From Sphaerimonospora sp050942215 (GTDB lineage: Bacteria > Actinomycetota > Actinomycetes > Streptosporangiales > Streptosporangiaceae): a stretch of DNA of 64,000 nucleotides. Both the position numbers and the translations under genes were made by a program. Below, piece by piece: positions 15,983-23,384 of this stretch. The stretch is taken from the NCBI RefSeq assembly GCF_050942215.1, contig NZ_CP192056.1, positions 434,001 to 498,000 on the forward strand, read 5' to 3'. The stretch's first letter is position 1. Each line of letters opens with the position of its first letter. The notes beneath the pieces were generated by a model that saw nothing but the letters and a program-made list of their open reading frames with translations, had not been told where the DNA came from and made no database searches.

Positions 15983-16240
15983 TCAACCTGCGCTGCCCGG
16001 CTCCAGTGAACGTTTCAGGCCGCGGTATGTCCAGGTCGTCGGAGCGAAGCAGCTTCTGATCGTGTCGAGGGTGTCCTCCGCCGGCGGCAGGTTGGAGGCG
16101 GCGACGAACTTTCGGCGCCGGTCCATCACCTTCTGGATGTAGGCCACGGTGTCGAACCAGTAGTCCAGCGGGATCGGGCACCCCTGAAGATCGAGGACCA
16201 CCCCTCCGGCCCCGGTGAGGATGTAGTGGCCCTTGGCCAC
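15983..16240 (-). CDS. Short hypothetical protein or gene fragment
   Basis: GTG 16240 opens VAKGHYILTGAGGVVLDLQG, then CPIPLDYWFDTVAYIQKVMD and RRRKFVAASNLPPAEDTLDT. Composition is protein-like with good codon bias, unlike the neighbouring frames, but no family is recognised and no ribosome site is obvious. It may be the C-terminal remnant of a longer gene truncated at its 5' side. Its upstream side has the doubled sequence TTGGCCACTC. Confidence 0.35.
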   Translation of the reverse strand: MAKGHYILTGAGGVVLDLQGCPIPLDYWFDTVAYIQKVMDRRRKFVAASNLPPAEDTLDTIRSCFAPTTWTYRGLKRSLEPGSAG

Positions 16241-16340
16241 TCTTGGCCACTCCCTCACATCCGGTAATCGCGTCGCTTCCGCTGTGCGTCTCATGAACGG
16301 ATCAAGCAGGTTCAGCAGGCTCACACAGAGGAGACCGCTC

Positions 16341-16877
16341 ATGACCGGCAGTAGATCACGCACACGCACACGCTCCCTGGCCCTGGCCGCCGTCGCCGTG
16401 CTCGGCGCGAGTGTGCTGTCGACGGGCACCGCCCATGCGGAGCCGCTCACGCTGCTGCAGTGCCAGGGCACCGAGACCGTCACCTACGACCCGGGGGTGA
16501 CCTTTCAGCAGCGGGACATCGAAATGACCATCACTGCCCAGTTCAGCTCGTGCATCGACGGCGCGGGCGAGGTGACGAGCGGCTCCTACGGCAATCAGGT
16601 CACCGTCTTCGTCGGCTGCAACGAGCTCCTCGGCGGGTTCGAGGGCAAGCGCACCGTCACCTGGAGTACGGGCGACACCAGCGTGATCGAGGAGTCCGGC
16701 AGCAGCACGGCCGTGGCCGGCCAGGTCGTCACGACGACCATCGGCAAGGTCGTCCAGGGCCGGTTCCAGGGCCGGAGCACGCTGCACGTCAGCACGCTTC
16801 CGCAACCCGGGCTGCTGCAGTGTCTCACCACTGGTTTCACGAGCGCGACCGGGGTGACGACGCTCACCATCACCTGA
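16341..16877 (+). CDS. Secreted protein of unknown function
   Basis: ATG 16341 has AGAGGAG 7-8 bases upstream. A classical signal peptide follows (RSLALAAVAVLGASVLSTGT, cleavage near THA/GTAHA-EP). The mature 140-residue domain has evenly spaced Cys (LLQCQGTE, FSSCIDGAG, VGCNELLGG, LLQCLTTG), giving two probable disulfides, and alternating β-strand hydrophobicity. Such small secreted β-proteins are common in Streptosporangiaceae; no enzymatic motif is seen. Confidence 0.75.
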   Translation: MTGSRSRTRTRSLALAAVAVLGASVLSTGTAHAEPLTLLQCQGTETVTYDPGVTFQQRDIEMTITAQFSSCIDGAGEVTSGSYGNQVTVFVGCNELLGGFEGKRTVTWSTGDTSVIEESGSSTAVAGQVVTTTIGKVVQGRFQGRSTLHVSTLPQPGLLQCLTTGFTSATGVTTLTIT

Positions 16878-17032
16878 CGCCGGGGCACCGCCTCCACGTC
16901 GTACGCACCGCCCACTCCATGAGGATCTCTCCCGGGCCGGCCTGGCGGTGATCGGCTTCGGGCTCGGGTAGGGTCCGCCCGGCTCCTGGGCGGAGCGGAT
17001 GAGCGGGAAGACCGGCTATCGAGCGCGACGTG

Positions 17033-17551
17033 TCATGCCGGGATTCCGCCCTTCGACGAGGACCGCTGGGCCAGCCATTCTTCGAGGACTTCGAGGTCGC
17101 GCAGGATCCACGTCGACACCGAGACCACGGCGAGGTTCGCGACCATGTCGGTCACGGTCACGATCGGCACATCACTGAGGTAGGCGGCGTACATTTCCAT
17201 CGCCGTTCCCATACTCGGCGTGTGACCGGGAAGGTAGGCGATGCACAGGTCGCACTTCGCCACCTCACGGGTCATGTCATGGAAGATCGTCCTGAGTTCG
17301 GTGAGCTGAGCGGGGAGTGAGGCCGTCTCAAGGGTGGGTGGAGTGTCGCTGAGCAGAGATCGGACCAGTGCCGCGACCGTCGGGTCCGCCAGCTTGTCGG
17401 CCACGTCGGCACTCGGGTCGAAGCACTCCGCTCCGGGAAAGAACCGGGCCACCATCGCGGGAATCGCGATGCGGTAACTCTGGTCCTCGATGTCCGTCCC
17501 GCGATTCGAGCCCTGAATCGTTCCCGCGATGAAGATCCGGTCAAGCCGCAC
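17033..17551 (-). CDS. Nucleoside 2-deoxyribosyltransferase-like protein
   Basis: The 172-residue protein opens LDRIFIAGTIQGSNRGTDIE, the nucleotide/nucleoside 2-deoxyribosyltransferase β1 pattern. It then has KCDLCIAYLPGHTPSMGTAM followed by EMYAAYLSDVPIVTVTDM, where the Glu after MGTAM is the family's catalytic nucleophile position. It would act on N-glycosidic bonds of nucleosides or nucleotide sugars. It is last in the TetR-led minus-strand operon, 2 bp after the stop of the preceding gene, so it belongs to the small-molecule cluster. Confidence 0.7.
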   Translation of the reverse strand: MRLDRIFIAGTIQGSNRGTDIEDQSYRIAIPAMVARFFPGAECFDPSADVADKLADPTVAALVRSLLSDTPPTLETASLPAQLTELRTIFHDMTREVAKCDLCIAYLPGHTPSMGTAMEMYAAYLSDVPIVTVTDMVANLAVVSVSTWILRDLEVLEEWLAQRSSSKGGIPA

Positions 17552-17553
17552 TG

Positions 17554-18402
17554 CTAATTCTCCAAAGGGTATGGTTCGAGTTCTTGCTCTGGATCTGCGA
17601 TGCGCTGATATATCACCGCGGCGGAGACCAGGTGGTCCGCGATGTCCGCCCGGGGCACACCGAGCGAGTCTTCGAGGTCGGCCCAGACGGCCGGTGATCC
17701 GGGGTCCGAGTTGCGCGACACGACCCCCTCGCCGGTACGCAGCCAGATGTCATCGGGGGTGAAGGTCCGCTGCGAGAAGCCACGCAGGGGAATGATCGCT
17801 TCGGCGGTGCGCGTCATCCCCGGCAGCACGGCCCGGATCGACACGCTCGTCTGCTCCGGATGAGTCATCAGCGCACGCAGGTCCTCGGTGAATTCCCGCA
17901 GATTGAAGACCTCGCCCGAGCGGAGCGAGAAGTGCCTGCTCACGACGTACTGGTCTTTCGCCGGACTGTACTTGGAGTAGTCGAGCCGGATCACATAGCC
18001 GTTGTGGTTCTTCTTGTATCTGGCGTGCAGCCGCCCGTCCCGCGGTGCTCCGGTGCGATCGCGGCGAAGGGGCGCGGCCGGCACGTTTATGGTGGCTTCC
18101 CCGGACTCGACTTCTTCTCTTGTGAATCGGATGGGTTCGCGGTGCAGGAGGTACGGATCCAGGACCACGATCTCCCCGTCATGGTGGAAGACCGCTCCCA
18201 CATGTCGCATATCCTGGATGAACACCGGATCCGGAGCGCCGAGGGCCACGGCTCGCTCCGCCACGTCGGTCGTCTGAATGATGCATGCGGCGCCGAATCT
18301 GGGATCGGCCGGGCCATCGCCGAAATACCGATGATATTGGGTCGCGCTGTTGTAAGGGACGCGGAGCAGAGTCTGCTCCAGAGCGCGTGCATAAATATCC
18401 AT
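17554..18402 (-). CDS. Unknown enzyme-like protein, possible Cys-His-Asp triad
   Basis: The 282-residue protein is not assignable with confidence. FGAAC (Cys 40), DMRHVGAVFHHDGEIVVLDP (His 67, Asp 82) is the spacing and context of arylamine N-acetyltransferase or transglutaminase-type triads. Those enzymes acylate amines from a thioester, which would suit a cluster with an ACP and two adenylating enzymes. The second half (LRSGEVFNLREFTEDLRALM, MTRTAEAIIPLRGFSQRTFT) is unfamiliar. It lies 40 bp after the ligase gene and 2 bp before the deoxyribosyltransferase-like gene. Confidence 0.55.
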   Translation of the reverse strand: MDIYARALEQTLLRVPYNSATQYHRYFGDGPADPRFGAACIIQTTDVAERAVALGAPDPVFIQDMRHVGAVFHHDGEIVVLDPYLLHREPIRFTREEVESGEATINVPAAPLRRDRTGAPRDGRLHARYKKNHNGYVIRLDYSKYSPAKDQYVVSRHFSLRSGEVFNLREFTEDLRALMTHPEQTSVSIRAVLPGMTRTAEAIIPLRGFSQRTFTPDDIWLRTGEGVVSRNSDPGSPAVWADLEDSLGVPRADIADHLVSAAVIYQRIADPEQELEPYPLEN

Positions 18403-18442
18403 TGTTGAACGCCTCAGTCGTGCCAGATGTCCGTGACCGTGG

Positions 18443-20059
18443 TCACGCCGATCTCTCCTCAAGTACCGTCCGGTCGGCCGTCTCGGCGAACACCTTCTCG
18501 CGGAGTTCCTTGCGGCGGACCTTCCAGGTCGACGTCAGCGGTAGCTCCTCCCAGGGGACGAGAACGGGCTTGCCCAGTTGAGGTAGCCCACGTGTGGCGC
18601 GTGACCAGTCCTCGGCGGCGAGCCTGTTGTCTTCCGTGCTGATGACAGGCAGCGGGGGGAGCTCTCCTCGCGTGAGAACGATGACCTCGAGCGCGTTGTC
18701 TATGCGCTGCAGAAGGACGCTCTCGATCTCGGTGGCGCTTCCTCCCGGCACCGCGTCGACCGCCCGGTCCAGAAAGTGGATCCTGCCCAGCGCGTCCTTG
18801 AAGCCGATGTCCCCGGTGTTCCACCACTCGCCCGACCGTTCGGCCCGATAGCGATCCGTCTCGCCGAGGTAGTCGACGCACAGGGACTTGGTCTTGACCA
18901 GCACGACACCGACCTCACCGGCGCGCAGGTGGCGGCCGGTGTCGGGATCGACCACCTTGGCCTGCATCAGCCCTGGCCACACCCAGCCCATGAGGTTCAT
19001 GTTGTCGCGGGTGGAGCCGGCGAGCCGGTTGAGTTTCCTGCGGGAGTACGGGACCCCGGCGATCGGGCCGACCTCGCTCTGTCCCCAGCTGTGCGCCCAG
19101 AGCACGTTACGCCGCTTCGATGCCTGCATGAACGGACGCGCGATCGAAGGGTGCATGATGTCGAACGTGTTCATGTAGTACCGCACCTGCGCGAACAGGT
19201 GCGGCCGGCGCCGGATGAGGGGGAGCCAATGCTGGAACACGTTCGGCATCGCCTCGACCGTCGTCGGCCGCTGTGACTCGAAGACGCGCTCGACATCGGC
19301 GACCGCGTGACTGCTGGCGATCACGAGGCGGCGTGGCGCCCACCGAAACTGCGCGGCGGCCCAGGTGTAAGCGCGCGAATGAGCGAACGCTATCGAGCTG
19401 AGGCACACGTCGTCGCGGCGGCTGACCGCGAACGGCAGGGGAAGAAGCTCCAGCCTGGTCCCCGCTCGATTGGAGTCGGCCGTATGCACGACGAGCTTCG
19501 GCGTACGCGTCGTCCCGGATGTGTGGGTGATCATCATCGGCTCGCCGTCCGGCCGGATATCGGGTGCCGGTGTGGGTGCTCCGCGTAGCTCGTCCAGAGT
19601 CAGCCGTCCGGCGCGAGCTCCGTGATCATCGTCGAGGAGGATGGTTCGCCCGAACGCCCCGAGATCGATACCTTGACGCCGGGCTTCCCGCATCGCCTTC
19701 GATGAGATCATGGTCGCCATCGGGCGCAGCCTCTGCAGCATCTCGAAGAGGTGCGCAGGAGGGTTGGCCTCGGCGATCGTCGCCGCTACCGCACCTATCC
19801 GCGCCGCCGCGGCGGACAGGACGATCACGTCGAAGTGGTTCCGCTTGATGACCGCGACGCGATCTCCGCGGCGGACACCGGCCGCGTACCAGCAGGCCGA
19901 CATCTCCCCGACCAGATGTGCGAGAGCGGCCGCATCGTAGATCAGACCGCCGTCCGGGTCGATGTCGAACGGCCGGTCGAGGTGAAGCTCGGTCGTCCGC
20001 GACTTGGCCGCATGCCAGTCAAAGAGCAGACCGATATTCCTGGGAGGAAGCACGGACAC
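18443..20059 (-). CDS. Class I adenylate-forming enzyme (acyl/aryl-AMP ligase)
   Basis: Core motifs are present: A3 MITHTSGTTRTPKLVVHT (about 176-193; Arg replaces the usual Gly after TSGTT), A5 WGQSEVG, A7 WWNTGDIGF, and a C-terminal Lys in TSTWKVRRKEL where most family members have a GK motif. The length of 538 is normal. It activates a carboxylic acid as the AMP ester and passes it to CoA, a carrier or an amine. It differs from the FAAL at 25063 (no FAAL-type HDMG or YTSGSTR-P motif), so the cluster appears to activate two different acids. GTG 20059 is the start. Confidence 0.85.
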   Translation of the reverse strand: MSVLPPRNIGLLFDWHAAKSRTTELHLDRPFDIDPDGGLIYDAAALAHLVGEMSACWYAAGVRRGDRVAVIKRNHFDVIVLSAAAARIGAVAATIAEANPPAHLFEMLQRLRPMATMISSKAMREARRQGIDLGAFGRTILLDDDHGARAGRLTLDELRGAPTPAPDIRPDGEPMMITHTSGTTRTPKLVVHTADSNRAGTRLELLPLPFAVSRRDDVCLSSIAFAHSRAYTWAAAQFRWAPRRLVIASSHAVADVERVFESQRPTTVEAMPNVFQHWLPLIRRRPHLFAQVRYYMNTFDIMHPSIARPFMQASKRRNVLWAHSWGQSEVGPIAGVPYSRRKLNRLAGSTRDNMNLMGWVWPGLMQAKVVDPDTGRHLRAGEVGVVLVKTKSLCVDYLGETDRYRAERSGEWWNTGDIGFKDALGRIHFLDRAVDAVPGGSATEIESVLLQRIDNALEVIVLTRGELPPLPVISTEDNRLAAEDWSRATRGLPQLGKPVLVPWEELPLTSTWKVRRKELREKVFAETADRTVLEERSA

Positions 20060-20098
20060 TGCCCTCCACCCTCCTGTCTGTGCCTGAACAGCGACTCG

Positions 20099-20458
20099 TC
20101 ACACGAAGAATGCGAAGACCAGAACCAGGACCGACACGGCCAGGAAGCCGAGGCAGTTGACCCAGAACTCTTGCCGGAGAAAGCGTGCCCGGATATGCGC
20201 CACGGACGCACAGAGGAAGTACGCGATGACCCCGACGTTGGCGGCGAACGCGACCCCGGGTACCCATATCCCGACGATCAGACCGGCGGTCGCCAGCAGC
20301 TTGATCACAATAAGGATCCACCACCACTCGCGTGGGAAGTGGACGCCGTTGAGGCAGTCTCGAATGAACTTCGGCGGACGCACCGACATCGCCGCGTCCA
20401 TGAACAGCAAGCCCGCCAGTATTAAAACCAACCAGGACGGGTCAGGGGTCTCGGTCAA
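20099..20458 (-). CDS. DoxX-like small membrane protein
   Basis: The 119-residue protein has four hydrophobic segments (LVLILAGLLFMDAAMS, WWILIVIKLLATAGLIVGIW, VAFAANVGVIAYFLCAS, GFLAVSVLVLVFAFFV), and the LLATAGLIVGIW region is DoxX-like. It starts 1 bp after the TetR gene's stop and is followed by the ligase gene. In many TetR-led operons DoxX proteins accompany redox or quinone-related enzymes; the role here is unknown. Confidence 0.7.
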   Translation of the reverse strand: MTETPDPSWLVLILAGLLFMDAAMSVRPPKFIRDCLNGVHFPREWWWILIVIKLLATAGLIVGIWVPGVAFAANVGVIAYFLCASVAHIRARFLRQEFWVNCLGFLAVSVLVLVFAFFV

Positions 20459-20459
20459 C

Positions 20460-21059
20460 TTACGCCTCCTTAGGTGCGGTTACGAAAGAGATGATCACGC
20501 GTAGTTTCCGGAGCGGTTCGGAAATGTCGGATCCGCTTTTTCCGGCCCACGCGAAAAGGGTTCCGAGATAGGATAGATAGATGGTCTGTGTGGCCAGGGA
20601 AGCGCTGGTCGAGTCCATGCCGTCCTCGGTCAGCACAGTCTCGATCTCCGTTCTGAGGGTGGTCCCCAGGTCTTTGAACACCACCGACGTGTGATTTCCG
20701 CTGACAAGTGCGGACGCGTACTCACGGGCCAGCTCCGATTGAGTCGCGAAGATCTCCAGAAAGGGCTTCAGAAGCTCGGTCAGCCGGTCGACGGTGCTCG
20801 TAGCCGTACCTTCGGGTGGTTCCTGTGATGGGGCTTGGGGCATCCGGTGTCGATGGATTTCCGCGATAGATCTGTCGAACATCGCGATCAACAGGGTGCG
20901 CTTGTCTCCCAGCATCATCACCGACCCGGTGCTCACGCCCGCGGCGGCGGCGATGTCACGGATGGTGGTGCCTTTGTAGCCTCGTTCACGGAAGAGTCGC
21001 TCGGCGGCGAGCGAAATCTTCGCCTGCGTGGCTCGGCGGAGTTCGTCACGTGACGGCAT
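20460..21059 (-). CDS. TetR-family regulator of the FAAL/ACAD cluster
   Basis: From ATG 21059 (GGGGTGG 7 bases upstream) the N-terminus is a TetR helix-turn-helix: ISLAAERLFRERGYKGTTIR then DIAAAAGVSTGSVMMLGDKR. The C-terminal 130 residues are a helical ligand domain. It is first in its operon and sits directly below a doubled 12-bp palindrome (21081-21105) that is repeated at the promoter of the FAAL operon. It very probably represses both operons until a cluster product or precursor binds. Confidence 0.88.
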   Translation of the reverse strand: MPSRDELRRATQAKISLAAERLFRERGYKGTTIRDIAAAAGVSTGSVMMLGDKRTLLIAMFDRSIAEIHRHRMPQAPSQEPPEGTATSTVDRLTELLKPFLEIFATQSELAREYASALVSGNHTSVVFKDLGTTLRTEIETVLTEDGMDSTSASLATQTIYLSYLGTLFAWAGKSGSDISEPLRKLRVIISFVTAPKEA

Positions 21060-21080
21060 TAAGGCCACCCCGAAGCATGG

Positions 21081-21136
21081 TGAACGTGTTCATTGAACAT
21101 GTTCATCACGCTAGTGGGGTGCTGGATCCGAGTCAA
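21081..21136 (-). promoter_or_regulatory. Promoter and doubled TetR operator, TetR operon
   Basis: On the minus strand TTGACT (21131-21136) and TAGCGT (21108-21113) are spaced by 17 bp. Directly downstream lie TGAACATGTTCA (21094-21105) and TGAACGTGTTCA (21081-21092), separated by one base. The first is a perfect palindrome, the second nearly so. The 13-bp period and the position at the transcription start suit repression by a TetR dimer pair. The same arrangement recurs at 26938-26994. Confidence 0.8.
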
Positions 21137-21333
21137 GCCGCGGTGGTCGCCTGCTTTTCTGCCCGCATATGGACGCCGTCGGCCGACTTTTCGGACGACC
21201 CGGTGCTTCCGATAATCCACCGGGGAGCGTTCTAATCGAGGGCGGAGGCCGGTAAGGATGCCCGGACAGATCGAATCCGTAAAACTCATGGGCGTATGGG
21301 AAACACGCGAGTCACCGCGCGACACCAACACGA
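21137..21333. other. Intergenic gap between the ACP and TetR genes
   Basis: It holds the distal promoter region of the TetR operon and the 3' flank of the ACP gene. No clear terminator hairpin was seen, so some read-through from the FAAL operon into the TetR operon is possible. Confidence 0.35.
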
Positions 21334-21594
21334 TCACTCCTTCAGGATGATCGCGTACAACGCGGCGGCAAGCCGGCGAATGGTCGGGTTGTCCCAGACG
21401 ACGGTGGGGTCGACGTCGATGTCGAACGTGTCCTCGATATCGCCGCATATGGTCAGGGCGTAAACCGAGTTGAATCCCAGTTCGGTCAGGGGCGTGTCCA
21501 CGGTGAAGGCGTCGGGGGCGACCTCTCCATATGCCGCGACCCGGTCCCTGAGCCACCTTTCCAGGGTGACGACTGTCAGCGCTTCTATGGTCAT
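21334..21594 (-). CDS. Acyl carrier protein
   Basis: The 86-residue protein has the phosphopantetheine site in TPLTELGFNSVYALTI (Ser 43, with N in place of the common D before S), followed by the helix GDIEDTFDIDVDPTVVWDNP. That segment is PKS/NRPS-carrier-like rather than primary fatty-acid AcpP-like. ATG 21594 overlaps the stop of the acyl-CoA-dehydrogenase-like gene (ATGA). With a FAAL as first gene in the operon, it is the expected acceptor of the activated acyl chain. Confidence 0.88.
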   Translation of the reverse strand: MTIEALTVVTLERWLRDRVAAYGEVAPDAFTVDTPLTELGFNSVYALTICGDIEDTFDIDVDPTVVWDNPTIRRLAAALYAIILKE

Positions 21595-23384
21595 GGGTGC
21601 CTCTCGTTCGAACTGTGGGAGGGACGGGTCGTCACGAGCTCTTCGACGCCGAGGCTGAGACCTGCGTCGGTCGCGGAAGCTATGTGGGCCGCTGCGGCGT
21701 CGGCCAGGTGTTGAGGCCAGCGCACCCGTGACGGAGCCGATCGGGGAACGGGCACGCCGGAGTCGGACATGGCCGGCCTGAGCGACTCGGAGATTCTGAG
21801 CAGCGCCGTCTCGACGGCCGAGGGAGATCGGCTGAACGGGCTGGTCTCCCGCACCCGGCCCTCGTGCCAACTGCCGAGGAGCGCGCCGACGGCCATGACG
21901 CCGGTCAGACGTCGTGCCAGGTCGAACGCCTCCGTTGAGGCATCCGACCGGAGCGAAGCGGGGCTGAGTGCGGCCGCGGCGTCCTGCAGTGCCGTGAGCT
22001 CGTCGACCCACCGGTCGACCAGATGGGCGACGGAGGGATGCGCCGAACGCAGGGCCGACGTGATCGCCTCGTCGCGGAGCGGCGCGGTGACCGAATCGAA
22101 GCGGCCTGCCCCGAGGCCCAGTTCGGCGAACGGAAGCTCACCCAGATCGGCCGAAGCGTCGAACAGCGCGGCCTCATAGGGCGCCGATTTCCTGGAACGG
22201 CGTGCCCAGGTCGGCAGATACGGAATCAGGCTGAGCAGGCATGACGTCGAACCGGCGTGGCCGATCGGCAGGATCTCGAGATCCCGAAACCATTTTTCGA
22301 AGATGCCGTACGGGGACGTCACCGTGTAGAAGCTGGAGCCGAAGAGAACACTGAGGTCGTACATCGCGTCGTTCAACAGCTTCGGTACGAGGTACTTCGC
22401 GGCGGCGCTCAGCAGATAGGACTCGTCCGGACGGACATGTAAGGCCCGCACCGCCGTTCTCGCGAACGCGTCCGCGACGAGCAGCGCCGCCCAGGCCCGG
22501 GTCAGGAGCAGCCGAGCGTGCGGGAGGTCCCATACCGTGTCTCCGTACAGAGCGCGGTCGCGCATGTACGGCACCGCCAACCTCGTCGCGGCGTCGAGGG
22601 TTCCCACGGCGAGCGCGGAGACGACCGGCCGCGTGATCTGAAAAGCGCGCAGAGCCGTGGCGGCGCCGTCGCCGACGTCGCCGATCAGCGCGTCCTCCGG
22701 AACGACGAGCCGGTCGAACTCGATCACTCCGAGCCGGCAGCCTCGTACGCCTGCCGTCAGAACGCGGCGGCCGGTGTCCGCGCCGCCGGCCAGAGAGGCG
22801 TCCTTGTTCCACAGCAGCAGACTGAAGGATCGGGGACCCGGCTCATCCGACGTGCGCGCGAATATCAGCGCCGACTCGGCGCGTTCGACGTTGTTGATGA
22901 CCTCCTTGGCGCCGTCGACCCGCCAGCCGCGGACCGGCCCGTCTTCCACGAATGTCGCGGTGCAATCGTTTTGCAGCAGGTCGTTGCCGTGCGCCAGTTC
23001 GTGGAAGCACACCGCGACCCGCTCACCCCTCAGCAGCCGGGCCGCGAGGTCGCGCCGGGCCCGCTCATCGCCGCGAAGCCACACGTTGACCGCGGCCATG
23101 AACGTGGTGATGCCGTGTCCCAGACCAAGGGCGAGGTCGCGCCGGAATATCGGCAGCAGGCGTCGCACGAGGTCCTCGGTGGATCTCCACCGCCCACCGA
23201 GATGCACGGGCACGAGCTCGGCCCCGAAGCCCCACTGGTTCAGGAGCGTCTCGGCGGGCTCCACCAGTCGCCGCTGCGCGTCCGCTGCCAAGATGGACTC
23301 GTACGTGAACTCGCCGTCCGGCGAGAGGGGATCTCCGAACAGTTCCTCCAGCCCCGCGGGCGGTTCGGCCGTTGTCCGGCTCAT
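21591..23384 (-). CDS. Acyl-CoA dehydrogenase-like flavoprotein, copy 2
   Basis: The 597-residue protein has the ACAD architecture: an N-terminal helical domain (LVEPAETLLNQWGFGAELVP), a β-domain with CFHELAHGNDLLQNDCTATF and RGWRVDGAKEVINN, and a C-terminal helical domain (ALRAFQITRPVVSALAVGTL, YMRDRALYGDTVWDLPHARL). The CFHELAHG block takes the place of the ALTE-GSD flavin loop. An extra C-terminal helical extension of about 180 residues is unusual. It is a paralogue of the next gene upstream. Its place between a FAAL and an ACP suggests desaturation of an ACP-bound acyl chain rather than β-oxidation. Confidence 0.8.
   Translation of the reverse strand: MSRTTAEPPAGLEELFGDPLSPDGEFTYESILAADAQRRLVEPAETLLNQWGFGAELVPVHLGGRWRSTEDLVRRLLPIFRRDLALGLGHGITTFMAAVNVWLRGDERARRDLAARLLRGERVAVCFHELAHGNDLLQNDCTATFVEDGPVRGWRVDGAKEVINNVERAESALIFARTSDEPGPRSFSLLLWNKDASLAGGADTGRRVLTAGVRGCRLGVIEFDRLVVPEDALIGDVGDGAATALRAFQITRPVVSALAVGTLDAATRLAVPYMRDRALYGDTVWDLPHARLLLTRAWAALLVADAFARTAVRALHVRPDESYLLSAAAKYLVPKLLNDAMYDLSVLFGSSFYTVTSPYGIFEKWFRDLEILPIGHAGSTSCLLSLIPYLPTWARRSRKSAPYEAALFDASADLGELPFAELGLGAGRFDSVTAPLRDEAITSALRSAHPSVAHLVDRWVDELTALQDAAAALSPASLRSDASTEAFDLARRLTGVMAVGALLGSWHEGRVRETSPFSRSPSAVETALLRISESLRPAMSDSGVPVPRSAPSRVRWPQHLADAAAAHIASATDAGLSLGVEELVTTRPSHSSNERHP

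Noticed and set aside
16243..16262. Doubled TTGGCCACTC as an att site or operator
   Set aside because: Only two short copies with no integrase or tRNA nearby; chance duplication is enough to explain it.
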